From: an uncultured Oscillospiraceae bacterium | Lineage (GTDB): Bacteria; Bacillota; Clostridia; Oscillospirales; Ruminococcaceae | DNA length: 13,448 nucleotides | Direction of reading: 5' to 3' | Assembly (NCBI GenBank): GCA_934446565.1 | Contig: CAKSEO010000062.1 | Location: 1-13,448, forward strand | In this document: in pieces, positions 5,965 through 13,448 of the stretch | Layout of the letters: each line of letters opens with the position of its first letter | How positions within the stretch are numbered: the first letter of the stretch is position 1 | The notes under the pieces: generated by a model | Told to the model about the DNA's origin: nothing | The model's input: the letters and a program-made list of their open reading frames with translations, nothing else | Databases searched by the model: none | Program-made: the position numbers and the translations under genes

Positions 5965-7056
5965 ATGATTTTATTCAGAGCTACCTCGCATCATCAGCTT
6001 ATAAATGCTATTGCTATAAAACTCCAGTATTGCCGAGATGAACAGGCAGACCTCATGCTGTCTAATCACACTGATTTTTCCAATATACTTGACAATATCC
6101 GCAGCTGCGGGATATTCAGAAATGTTTACTATGTTGATGATGTCAAGGTTTCGTCCGAGTTCCTTGCGCTGTCTCCGGACCAGAGACTTGAAGCAAGCAA
6201 GCATATCACCAATATGTGGGACGTTGAACCGGACTGTGAATACAGCGACTACTATTACGGACACAACATTCTTGCCAACAAGTTTTACTATTACTACCTT
6301 GTCGGAAAGCAGGGAAGCGTTATACCGCATTCTTTCCAGGAGGGTACCAGTTCTTATCTTGCAGACCCATGGGCTGAATTACAAAAGGGACCGATAGCGC
6401 ATGGGTGCTACGGTGAAAATTCTCTACTGAATAAGCTGGCGGATCTTTACATGTACCTGCCGGATCAGCTCCTTTACACCTCTCCGGTGGAGGTAAAGCC
6501 GATAGATATCAGCACTGATGAGCTACGCAGCATCGTGAAGCAGATATATCAGCCGCCGGCACTTCCGAAGCAGAAATACATATACATAGCGGTCTGCTCT
6601 GAATTCCATAAGCTCTCGTCAAACGAATCTGCCCTCGTTGAATACATCGGCGACCTTGTCGGCAAGGATAACCTTGTTATAAAGAATCATCCGCGCAGCA
6701 GCATCGACAAATTCAGCTATCGCGGCTTCAGCGTTATGGACAGCTCTATCGCGTTCGAGGCTTATCTTATGGACCCTGCGATAAAGGATAAGATTCTCAT
6801 CGCGCCTCTTTCGACTGCGCTCATGTCGGCAGAATTCATGCTGGACGACTTCCGGGCGATCATCTGCAAGGAGCTGCTTGCCTGCGACCATTCAAGATTT
6901 GTTCCCAAGGGCTCTATGAACGTGTTCCTCAAGAATATGACAGAATCCGCCGTGAACAGCGATGGCTCACCGAGCTTTTACTATGCGAAGAATAAGCAGC
7001 ATTTCAGCGATATAATCACATATCTTCGGGGAAAGGAAAAAATGAATGCAAACTAA
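5965..7056 (+). CDS. GT52-like (sialyltransferase-family) glycosyltransferase
   Basis: This 363-residue protein probably transfers the CMP-activated nonulosonic acid made by the two preceding gene products onto a growing glycan in the cytoplasm. The N-terminus LFRATSHHQLINAIAIKLQY resembles the opening strand and helix of bacterial GT52/polysialyltransferase-type GT-B enzymes. Q125-E126-G127 (SFQEGTSSY) fits the acidic (D/E)-(D/E)-G motif. H242-P243 (VIKNHPRS) fits the CMP-binding HP motif. S283-T284 (IAPLSTALM) fits the late serine/threonine motif. There is no signal peptide or membrane segment. A ribosome site before ATG 5965 is weak (TAGG, 5950-5953). The gene overlaps the next one by 11 bases, so the two are probably translated together. 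Assignment to GT52 rather than a neighbouring family is by motif pattern only. Confidence 0.65.
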   Translation: MILFRATSHHQLINAIAIKLQYCRDEQADLMLSNHTDFSNILDNIRSCGIFRNVYYVDDVKVSSEFLALSPDQRLEASKHITNMWDVEPDCEYSDYYYGHNILANKFYYYYLVGKQGSVIPHSFQEGTSSYLADPWAELQKGPIAHGCYGENSLLNKLADLYMYLPDQLLYTSPVEVKPIDISTDELRSIVKQIYQPPALPKQKYIYIAVCSEFHKLSSNESALVEYIGDLVGKDNLVIKNHPRSSIDKFSYRGFSVMDSSIAFEAYLMDPAIKDKILIAPLSTALMSAEFMLDDFRAIICKELLACDHSRFVPKGSMNVFLKNMTESAVNSDGSPSFYYAKNKQHFSDIITYLRGKEKMNAN

Positions 7057-8818
7057 AGAACCTATGATATCCATAATCATCCCCGTATATAATGCTGCCC
7101 AAACGCTGGATCAGTGCGTGGATGCCCTTGTTTATCAGACATATGAGAATATCGAGATACTTATCATGGAGAAAAAATCGACGGATAACTCGCTTGAGAT
7201 AGCCCGTCGGTTCGAGAAGGAATTCCCCGGGAAAGTAAGAGCAATAGAGCTTCCATATACTGAAAACCCCGCACGCGCTATAAATGAGGGCGTGAAAGCG
7301 GCGAAAGGCGATTATGTCTGCTTTAACGACCCTGATGATTATTTCAACCTCGACGCAATGGAGAGCATCGCGAAAAAGATCATGCGTGATCCGTTCGAGA
7401 TGGCTTTCTTTGACGCAAACTTAGTTGACGCCGCCGGTTCGGTGATCCGCGCGTCACATATCGCTCAGCCGTTCTGCAAGAAGAATCTGCTGACCAATAT
7501 GGACCTCATGACCTACTGGCGCACCTGCATTAAACGCGACTTTTTCCTTTCGCATGACCCGGTCATCGAAACATGTAAATATGCGGATCTCACCTGGATA
7601 CCGCTTTTCATTGCAGACGCGAGAAAGATAGAATATATTCCGGAAAGGCTGTACAACTATCTTGCAAACAACGGCTTCACTGCCGCGAATAAAATAAGCA
7701 ACGCCTCCAGCCTTGAAATACTTCAGGGATTCGATCATCTGCTTGAAAAAGCGGACAAGATGTTCTATGATGAGATCGTCATGTTCATAATTACCCGCTT
7801 TGTGCCGATGGCTAAGAACTGGAATCACCATACCTATTTCATGGCGTGGGCTCAGAAGTATAAGGATGTATTTCTGGAAAACAAGTACCTCAAAGAGCGC
7901 CAGGGTTATCGCGATTATCTTGAAAAGGCGTTCGATACGTATGTGGAGGATCATATTCCGTATACGGCCTATATTGATGGATTCTCCTGTTCAGACGATA
8001 TGGAACAGTACAGGGAATACGTGCAGGGTAAGGCGTTCATCAAGGGCGAGGGCGACGTTGTGGCGCTTGACGAAAGCACCTGCGACCTTTCTCAGCTCCC
8101 TCACGCGCAGGAAGCGCTGGACAGCGGAAATACGGAGTATCTTTCTCACTTCTTCGCGCTGAAGAATATATACGAGAACGGCGGCTGCTTTGTCGGAAAG
8201 GATATCAGGTTCACTGCGCAGCTGGATTCCTCCTGCATTTATGACAGCTTTTTTGCGTTCAAAACCGATGAGAGCTTCAATGACCAGATATTTGGCGGAC
8301 ATGCCGGCTCTGAATTTATCAAGCAGCTGCTTGACACTTATCTGACTCCGGATTTCTTTGACGACCCGTTCCTGCCGTTTGCTGACCGTCTCAGGATCAT
8401 AGCAGGCGTAACGCTATCGAAGCTCAAAGTCAACGGACGCGATTCGCTGGTCGATGACAAAATACGATTCTATTCAGTTGAGAAAATGACTTTGGGAGCC
8501 GGTCTGCCGGAGGAGATATGCTATGTTGATTTCTCTTGTCTGGTTTCCGACTCCGATTCCAGAAAGGATATGCTGATAGTTCCGATTGATGTTTTCAATT
8601 CGGCTGAGCTTTCGGTTTCTTCGACCGGAAATTCTCAGAAGCTGAACGACCAGATAAGGGCGCTCAAAAATAGAATCAGCCAGATAGAGGGATCAGATTC
8701 CTATAAGTTCGCAAAACGTCTGAGCCGGTTTGGCAATACTAAATTCGGCACTCCGTTCAAGCGAGTGTTCAAGTGGTTTCTGAAAAAGTACAGGAAAAGA
8801 AAGTACGGCATGGGTTGA
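7046..8818 (+). CDS. GT2 glycosyltransferase with degenerate GT32-like second domain
   Basis: This 590-residue protein has an N-terminal GT-A domain of family 2 (about 7-230): ISIIIPVYNAAQTLDQCVDAL, then the DxD region N94-D95-P96-D97-D98. The usual DDGSTD motif reads E42-K43-K44-S45-T46-D47. A second domain at about 325-470 matches the pattern of GT32 (SDxxR..LYxxGGIYLDxDV), but as S367-H368 and GGCFVGKDI (379-387). The first DxD aspartate and the SD aspartate are therefore lost. A matching later segment, FFAFKTDESFNDQIFGGHAG, supports the relationship. Residues about 530-550 look like a short coiled coil, and the C-terminus is very basic (FKWFLKKYRKRKYG), which could hold it at the membrane. 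The donor and acceptor are unknown. GGGGAAAGG (7028-7036) is a good ribosome site, and the start lies inside the previous gene. Confidence 0.75.
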   Translation: MQTKEPMISIIIPVYNAAQTLDQCVDALVYQTYENIEILIMEKKSTDNSLEIARRFEKEFPGKVRAIELPYTENPARAINEGVKAAKGDYVCFNDPDDYFNLDAMESIAKKIMRDPFEMAFFDANLVDAAGSVIRASHIAQPFCKKNLLTNMDLMTYWRTCIKRDFFLSHDPVIETCKYADLTWIPLFIADARKIEYIPERLYNYLANNGFTAANKISNASSLEILQGFDHLLEKADKMFYDEIVMFIITRFVPMAKNWNHHTYFMAWAQKYKDVFLENKYLKERQGYRDYLEKAFDTYVEDHIPYTAYIDGFSCSDDMEQYREYVQGKAFIKGEGDVVALDESTCDLSQLPHAQEALDSGNTEYLSHFFALKNIYENGGCFVGKDIRFTAQLDSSCIYDSFFAFKTDESFNDQIFGGHAGSEFIKQLLDTYLTPDFFDDPFLPFADRLRIIAGVTLSKLKVNGRDSLVDDKIRFYSVEKMTLGAGLPEEICYVDFSCLVSDSDSRKDMLIVPIDVFNSAELSVSSTGNSQKLNDQIRALKNRISQIEGSDSYKFAKRLSRFGNTKFGTPFKRVFKWFLKKYRKRKYGMG

Positions 8819-8839
8819 TCCAGGCAGAGGGGAGTTTTT

Positions 8840-9625
8840 ATGAAAACAGTTATTCTTGCAGGCGGCTTTGGTACGCGCATTTCCGAGGAGAGTCAGTTCA
8901 AGCCTAAGCCTATGGTGGACCTTGGCGGTATGCCTATTCTTCTGCATATCATGAAGCTTTACAGTGCGTACGGGCACAATGAATTCATAATCTGCGCCGG
9001 CTATAAGCAGCATGTAATAAAGGAATACTTCGCTGATTATTTTCTGCATACGTCAGACGTGACTTTCGATTTCACGAACGGAAAGAACGAGATGACTGTT
9101 CATCAGAATCATTCCGAGCGCTGGAAAGTCACCGTTGTCGATACAGGTCTCCACACTATGACCGGCGGCAGGGTAAAGCGCGTGCGCGACTATATCGGGA
9201 ACGAGCCGTTCATGCTGACCTACGGTGACGGCGTTTCTGACGTGAATATCTCAGAGCTGCTCAAGTTTCACAGATCACACGGCAAGATGGTCACCATGTC
9301 CGCTTACAATGCGGGGCAGCGCTTTGGCGTGCTCGACATCGCGCCTAACGGTCAGATAAAGGAGTTCCGCGAAAAGACCGCCGGCGACGGAAATATGATA
9401 AATATCGGATTCATGGTGTGCCAGCCTGAATTCATAGATTATATCGACGGCGACGATACCGTGCTGGAAAAGGCTCCTCTTGAGACCGCCGCAAAGCTTG
9501 ATCAGCTCATGGCGTACAAGCATGAGGGCTTCTGGCAGTGCATGGATACCGTCCGCGAGAAAGAACAGCTCGAAAAGATGTGGGCATCTGGGAATGCTCC
9601 GTGGAAAGTGTGGTCTGAAAAATGA
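8840..9625 (+). CDS. rfbF: Glucose-1-phosphate cytidylyltransferase
   Basis: This 261-residue enzyme makes CDP-glucose from CTP and glucose-1-phosphate, the first step toward CDP-linked deoxysugars. The nucleotidyltransferase signature AGGFGTR (7-13) is followed by KPKPMVDLGGMPIL, and later by TYGDGVSDV, RFGVLDI, EKAPLE and GFWQCMDTVREKEQLE. All are characteristic of the RfbF/DdhA family rather than of UDP- or dTDP-glucose enzymes. Length agrees with the usual 257 or so. AGGGGAG (8828-8834) lies 5 bases before the ATG. It begins 21 bases after the preceding glycosyltransferase and overlaps rfbG by four bases, so a coupled rfbF-rfbG pair is clear. Confidence 0.93.
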   Translation: MKTVILAGGFGTRISEESQFKPKPMVDLGGMPILLHIMKLYSAYGHNEFIICAGYKQHVIKEYFADYFLHTSDVTFDFTNGKNEMTVHQNHSERWKVTVVDTGLHTMTGGRVKRVRDYIGNEPFMLTYGDGVSDVNISELLKFHRSHGKMVTMSAYNAGQRFGVLDIAPNGQIKEFREKTAGDGNMINIGFMVCQPEFIDYIDGDDTVLEKAPLETAAKLDQLMAYKHEGFWQCMDTVREKEQLEKMWASGNAPWKVWSEK

Positions 9626-10683
9626 ATGCTCTGAAGATTTACGAGGGAAAAACCGTGCTGGTCACCGGACATACCGGATTCAAGGGAAGCTGGATGTGCA
9701 AGGTGCTTGAATTGCTGGGCGCCAGAGTTGTGGGATACGCCCTGGAAGCGCCTACTCAGCCAAGCCTGTTTGAAAAGTCGGGCATAGGCGGCAGCATTAC
9801 CAGCGTCATCGGCGACATCCGCGACCTGAAAAAGCTCAATGAGACGATGCAGCTTTATAAGCCGGAGATCGTGATACACATGGCGGCGCAGCCCATCGTG
9901 CGCGAAAGCTATGCCGACCCGGTTTATACCTACGAGACTAACGTAATGGGCACTGTGAATATATGCGAAGCCGTACGCCTGTGCGACAGCGTAAAGAGCT
10001 TTGTAAACGTCACCACCGACAAGGTGTACAAGAATAACGAATGGGAATGGGGATACCGCGAGAACGACGCGCTTGACGGCTACGATCCTTACAGCAATTC
10101 CAAGTCCTGCTCGGAGCTGGTCACATCGTCATATATCAAGTCGTTTCTGAAAGCAAAGGGGATAGCCGTATCCACCTGCCGTGCGGGTAACGTTATCGGC
10201 GGAGGAGATTTCGCAAAGGACAGGATAATCCCGGACTGCGTTCGTGCGATGGAAAAGGGCGAGGAAATAATCGTTCGAAATCCCTATTCGACGCGTCCCT
10301 ATCAGCATGTGCTGGAACCGGTCGTTACCTACCTTATGCTTGCAGCTATGCAGTACAGCAGACCGGAGCTTGCCGGAAACTACAACGTAGGACCCGACGA
10401 CTGCGACTGTGTGAATACCGGCGATCTTGTTGACATTTTCTGCGAGAAGTGGGGAGACGGTGCGTCATGGAAAAACGTAAGCGAAGCGAATGCTCCGCAT
10501 GAAGCCAATTTTCTCAAGCTTGACTGCTCGCGTATCAAATCCGTTCTCGGCTGGAGACCGCGCTGGCATATAGGAGACGCGATAGATAAGACCGTCGAGT
10601 GGAGCAAGGCGTATCTCGCCGGCGAGGACATCAATGCGGTGATGGAAAAACAGATACTTGAATATCTGGAGGATAGAAAATGA
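9622..10683 (+). CDS. rfbG: CDP-glucose 4,6-dehydratase
   Basis: This 353-residue extended short-chain dehydrogenase converts CDP-glucose to CDP-4-keto-6-deoxyglucose. It shows the NAD-binding loop GHTGFKG (16-22), HMAAQPIVRESYADP, TTDKVY (131-136) and the catalytic Y157-x-x-x-K161 (PYSNSK). The C-terminal TRPYQHVLEP and NVGPDD segments are typical of RfbG/DdhB. Length is close to the usual 355-360. It shares ATGA with both neighbours (rfbF stop, next start), so translation is likely coupled, and no strong ribosome site precedes it. No 3-dehydrase (RfbH type) or its reductase partner is in the window, so a 3,6-dideoxy sugar is not predicted from these genes alone. Confidence 0.93.
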   Translation: MNALKIYEGKTVLVTGHTGFKGSWMCKVLELLGARVVGYALEAPTQPSLFEKSGIGGSITSVIGDIRDLKKLNETMQLYKPEIVIHMAAQPIVRESYADPVYTYETNVMGTVNICEAVRLCDSVKSFVNVTTDKVYKNNEWEWGYRENDALDGYDPYSNSKSCSELVTSSYIKSFLKAKGIAVSTCRAGNVIGGGDFAKDRIIPDCVRAMEKGEEIIVRNPYSTRPYQHVLEPVVTYLMLAAMQYSRPELAGNYNVGPDDCDCVNTGDLVDIFCEKWGDGASWKNVSEANAPHEANFLKLDCSRIKSVLGWRPRWHIGDAIDKTVEWSKAYLAGEDINAVMEKQILEYLEDRK

Positions 10684-11588
10684 AAAAAGCACTTGTGACC
10701 GGGGCGAATGGGTTCCTGGGCTCGCTTCTGACGGCGGAACTACTCAAGAATGGAGTAGAAGTGATCGCAGCCGATATGGATGGCTGCAACAGCAGGATCC
10801 CGGACGGCGCCAGGTTTGCCGCATTTGATATGAGCGTACCATCCTCTCTGGCAAACGCTGTCAGCGACAGGGATATCGACGTTATTTACCACATGGCGTG
10901 GGCAGGTTCATCCGGACCTCAGCGCGCGGATCATGCCCTCCAGCTCAGGAATGCCCAGTATACCTGCGATATGGTCAATGCGGCGGCACAGATGGGAATA
11001 AAGCGCTTTGTCGGCGCCGGGACGCTTGCTCAGTTCGACTGCCAGGCGTATATCCCTGAAAACGGTTCAACTCCCAATGCAGTAAGCTGCTACGGCACGG
11101 CTAAAATCGCGGCGCAGTACATGAGCAAGGCTGTCGCAAATGCGGCAAAGGTAGAGCACGTCTGGTGCATTATTTCCAATACATACGGCGTTGGCAACAC
11201 AACGATGAACTTTGTCAACATGGCGTCAAAAAAGATGCTGTCCGGGGAGCGTGCAGCGTTCACTGCCGGAGAGCAGAATTACGATTTCGTGTATATCACT
11301 GATACTATCCGCGGGTTATATCTCTGCGGAAAAAATGGTAAGCCTAACTGCTCGTACTATCTTGGCAGCGGCAAAGCGCGCAAATTAAAGGATTATATCA
11401 CAGCCATCCGTGATACTATCGACCCGAAAATACCGCTGTATCTTGGGGAGATACCGTTTAACGGACAGTCGCTTCCTATTGAAAAATTCAGCATTGACGC
11501 AGCTGAGACCGACGCCGGATATCAGCCGCAGGTGGACTTTGCAGACGGCATACACCTGACTATTGACTGGCTTAAGGAGCAGAAATGA
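10680..11588 (+). CDS. NAD(P)-dependent SDR, probable CDP-4-keto-6-deoxyhexose reductase/epimerase
   Basis: This 302-residue extended SDR has a Rossmann loop TGANGFLG (about 7-14), the strand YHMAWAGSSGP, and the catalytic pair Y138-x-x-x-K142 (CYGTAKIAAQ). The phrases GIKRFVGAGT and FVYITDTIRGLYL are typical of sugar-nucleotide epimerases and reductases. Its place between rfbG and an RmlC-like gene, with ATGA overlaps on both sides, suggests it reduces the 4-keto group of the RfbG product, before or after 3,5-epimerisation. A pure 4-epimerase role cannot be excluded from sequence alone. The end product is not identifiable. Confidence 0.75.
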   Translation: MKKALVTGANGFLGSLLTAELLKNGVEVIAADMDGCNSRIPDGARFAAFDMSVPSSLANAVSDRDIDVIYHMAWAGSSGPQRADHALQLRNAQYTCDMVNAAAQMGIKRFVGAGTLAQFDCQAYIPENGSTPNAVSCYGTAKIAAQYMSKAVANAAKVEHVWCIISNTYGVGNTTMNFVNMASKKMLSGERAAFTAGEQNYDFVYITDTIRGLYLCGKNGKPNCSYYLGSGKARKLKDYITAIRDTIDPKIPLYLGEIPFNGQSLPIEKFSIDAAETDAGYQPQVDFADGIHLTIDWLKEQK

Positions 11589-12160
11589 TACAGAAATTTG
11601 AATTCCACGAAACAGAAATCCCTGGACTTATAGAGGTCACTCCGTTCAATGCGGACGATATCCGCGGCTGCTTCACAAAGGATTATTCCAAGGAAGTGTT
11701 TGAGGCGAACGGGATAAAGCACGACCTCGCAGAGGTGTTCTATACCACAAGCTATAAGGGCGTTATACGCGCTCTCCACTTCCAGCGGGAGAAGCAGCAG
11801 CCTAAGCTTGTTCGCTGCATTCATGGGCATGTATATGACGTGGTCGTCGACCTGCGAAAGGACAGCCCTACGTTCAGGAAGTGGCTTGCGTTCGACCTTA
11901 TCGGGGAAAAGCACAACGAAATACTTGTGCCCGCTGGCTGCGCTCACGGCTATCTCGTACTTGAGGACAGCATCGTATCGTATAAGTGCGCTGAAAAATT
12001 CTACGGAGAATTTGACGACGGCATCATGTGGAACGATCCGGATATCGCAGTTGACTGGGGTCTTGACAGAGTTGGCGGACTTGACAAGGTGATCCTTGCC
12101 GATAAGGATAAGAATCTTCAGTCCTTTGCTGAATTCATGAGCAAATATGGTGGATTCTGA
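11585..12160 (+). CDS. RmlC/RfbC-like 4-keto-6-deoxyhexose 3,5-epimerase
   Basis: This 191-residue cupin-fold protein belongs to the dTDP-4-dehydrorhamnose 3,5-epimerase family, whose members are usually 180-190 residues. Family marks are GCFTKDY (28-34), GVIRALHFQ with the likely catalytic H65, KLVRCIHGHVYDVVVDLR, LVPAGCAHGYLVLED and the tyrosines Y133 and Y140. IMWNDPDIAVDW is the usual C-terminal signature. The classical substrate is dTDP-linked, but no dTDP-glucose genes are present here and it sits in a CDP-sugar run, so it probably acts on the CDP-4-keto-6-deoxy sugar. AAGGAG (11574-11579) lies 5 bases before the ATG. It overlaps the preceding gene by four bases and the next by one. Confidence 0.85.
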   Translation: MIQKFEFHETEIPGLIEVTPFNADDIRGCFTKDYSKEVFEANGIKHDLAEVFYTTSYKGVIRALHFQREKQQPKLVRCIHGHVYDVVVDLRKDSPTFRKWLAFDLIGEKHNEILVPAGCAHGYLVLEDSIVSYKCAEKFYGEFDDGIMWNDPDIAVDWGLDRVGGLDKVILADKDKNLQSFAEFMSKYGGF

Positions 12161-13326
12161 TGAAAAATTTCAATTATGACGCGCTGGTCGTTGGCTGCGG
12201 TCTGTCTGGAGGAGTTATAGCACGCTTCCTTGCAGAGGAGCTTGGCAAAAACGTACTTGTCATCGACCGCAGAGATCACCGCTCGGGCAATATGTATGAT
12301 TACCGCGATGAGAACGGATTCCTTGTTCAGCAGTATGGTCCGCATTGTTTCCACACGACGAAAAAGGAACTGTTTGATTACATGTGCCGCTATTCCGAAT
12401 GGGACAGGTACGAAGTGACATGCATGGCGCAGATAGACGGAAAATTCACGCCATCTCCGTTCAACTTCCAGACCATTGACGACCTGTATCCTCCTCAGGA
12501 AGCCGAAAAACTCAAAGAGCGTATACGCAGCGTGTACGGAAATGCTGACAAGGCAACGATCGTGGAACTCCTGAACTGCCCGGACGACATGATACGTCAG
12601 TATGCGGAGCTGCTGTTTGAAAAGGACTACAGCCTTTATACGGCGAAGCAGTGGGGCATTTCTCCGTCAGAAATAGACGTCAGTGTTTTGAAGCGCGTTC
12701 CTGTTCTTTTCTCATATAAATTCGGATACTTTGATGATGAATATCAGTATCTTCCGAGAAACGGATTTTCCGCCTTTTTTGACCGGCTGCTGGATCACCC
12801 ACGGATCAGCGTCAAGCTTGATACTCCGGCAGAGAGCATTATGAGCATAAGGGACGGTCAGGTGTTTATCAACGATGAGAAAGCGGATGTCCCGGTGATC
12901 TACACCGGCGCGATAGATGAGCTGCTCGGCTGCCGTTATGGCAGGCTTCCATATCGCTCGCTTCGTTTTGATATGCGCACTGAAAATACCGACAGCTATC
13001 AGGACGCGCCGCTTGTGGCTTACCCCCAGGCGGAGGGCTTTACTAGGATCACGGAATACACGAAGCTTCCTGTTCAGCCCACCAACGGAAAAACCAAAAT
13101 AGCAGTCGAATATCCCATTACATATGACCCCGATAATGGAACGGAGCCTTACTACCCGATACTCACTGACAACAGCGCCAGACTGTATGAACAGTATTTA
13201 AAGGACGCCTCAATGATATCCGGTCTATACCTGTGCGGAAGGCTCGCAAACTTCAAGTATTACAATATGGATCAGGCTTTGGAAAACGCCCTGTCCATGT
13301 GTGAAAGACTCCGCCGGGAGCTTTGA
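12160..13326 (+). CDS. glf: UDP-galactopyranose mutase
   Basis: This 388-residue flavoenzyme interconverts UDP-galactopyranose and UDP-galactofuranose, the donor for galactofuranose residues. It has an N-terminal FAD-binding GCGLSG (12-17), then RDHRSGNMYDY, QQYGPHCFHT and YTAKQWG. Late motifs EYTKL, EYPITYDPDNGTEPYYPI and GRLANFKYYNMDQALENAL fit the family closely. Length agrees with bacterial Glf (about 367-390). The start codon shares its A with the TGA stop of the epimerase (TGATG). It is the last gene of the run, followed after about 20 bases by a strong hairpin. No galactofuranosyltransferase is visible in the window. Confidence 0.95.
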   Translation: MKNFNYDALVVGCGLSGGVIARFLAEELGKNVLVIDRRDHRSGNMYDYRDENGFLVQQYGPHCFHTTKKELFDYMCRYSEWDRYEVTCMAQIDGKFTPSPFNFQTIDDLYPPQEAEKLKERIRSVYGNADKATIVELLNCPDDMIRQYAELLFEKDYSLYTAKQWGISPSEIDVSVLKRVPVLFSYKFGYFDDEYQYLPRNGFSAFFDRLLDHPRISVKLDTPAESIMSIRDGQVFINDEKADVPVIYTGAIDELLGCRYGRLPYRSLRFDMRTENTDSYQDAPLVAYPQAEGFTRITEYTKLPVQPTNGKTKIAVEYPITYDPDNGTEPYYPILTDNSARLYEQYLKDASMISGLYLCGRLANFKYYNMDQALENALSMCERLRREL

Positions 13327-13345
13327 TATCCAGAATACAAAAATG

Positions 13346-13373
13346 ACCCGCTGTACCTTTAGGTATAGCGGGT
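13346..13373 (+). terminator. Terminator hairpin ending the glycan operon
   Basis: ACCCGCTGTACC pairs with GGTATAGCGGGT over 12 bp (one G-U) around a TTTA loop. Only TT follows the stem, so the T-run is short, but stem strength and position after glf favour termination. Confidence 0.7.
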
Positions 13374-13386
13374 TTCAGACCGTCGA

Positions 13387-13408
13387 AAAAGTCACTAAAG
13401 TGACTTTT
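13387..13408. terminator. Second hairpin, possibly a minus-strand terminator
   Basis: AAAAGTCAC (13387-13395) and GTGACTTTT (13400-13408) form a 9-bp perfect stem with a TAAA loop. Read on the minus strand it is followed by a five-T run, so it could end transcription arriving from the right. Confidence 0.5.
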
Positions 13409-13448
13409 CCGCCGAACATCCGCCCTGCGCGCACGGTTTGTCGGCGTT
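13409..13448. repeat. GC-rich palindrome, possibly a dispersed intergenic repeat
   Basis: CGCCGAACA (13410-13418) pairs with TGTCGGCG (13439-13446) with one bulged A. An inner CCG/CGG pairing is also possible. With the two hairpins before it, this makes three successive palindromes in about 100 bases with no coding sequence, a layout like REP-type elements. The window ends inside or just after it. Confidence 0.35.

Overview
The window reads as part of a chromosome of a Gram-positive anaerobe of the Ruminococcus type (Oscillospiraceae). This is an inference from consensus TTGACA-17-TATAAT promoters, GGAGG-type ribosome sites, moderate G+C, and a secreted leucine-rich-repeat plus fibronectin-III-like protein of a kind common in those bacteria. 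No rRNA, tRNA or CRISPR array was seen.

Left part (1-3223): a 77-base stretch that starts at a stop codon and carries a terminator-like hairpin opens the window and recurs exactly at 3147-3223. Between the two copies lie an IS481-type insertion sequence (about 79-1123, transposase on the minus strand) and a secreted LRR/Fn3 surface protein (1228-3150) with its own strong promoter. The first copy breaks off exactly at the IS edge, no target-site duplication is visible, and the homology does not resume beyond the IS. This suggests a rearranged tandem array of surface-protein genes.

Central and right part (3229-13373): a perfect sigma-A-type promoter drives a co-directional run of nine genes for a cell-surface glycan. 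The first two encode four apparent activities of a nonulosonic-acid (sialic-acid-like) pathway: a CMP-nonulosonate synthetase fused to a HAD phosphatase, and a NeuB-type synthase fused through an SAF domain to a cupin. After a 15-bp perfect hairpin come a GT52-like sialyltransferase and a GT2 glycosyltransferase with a degenerate GT32-like second domain. Then follow rfbF and rfbG (CDP-glucose to CDP-4-keto-6-deoxyglucose), an extended SDR, an RmlC-like 3,5-epimerase, and glf (UDP-galactofuranose). Genes from rfbF to glf are joined by 1-4 base overlaps. A strong hairpin closes the run, followed by further palindromes that may be a dispersed repeat.

Together the genes predict a surface polysaccharide containing a nonulosonic acid, a 6-deoxyhexose made through CDP rather than dTDP, and galactofuranose. 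The boldest inference is that the first two proteins make a KDN-like acid directly from a hexose phosphate. NeuC and the Leg/Pse enzymes are absent from the window, whereas a phosphatase and a possible sugar-isomerase cupin are fused in. Flippase, polymerase and further glycosyltransferases are not in the window.
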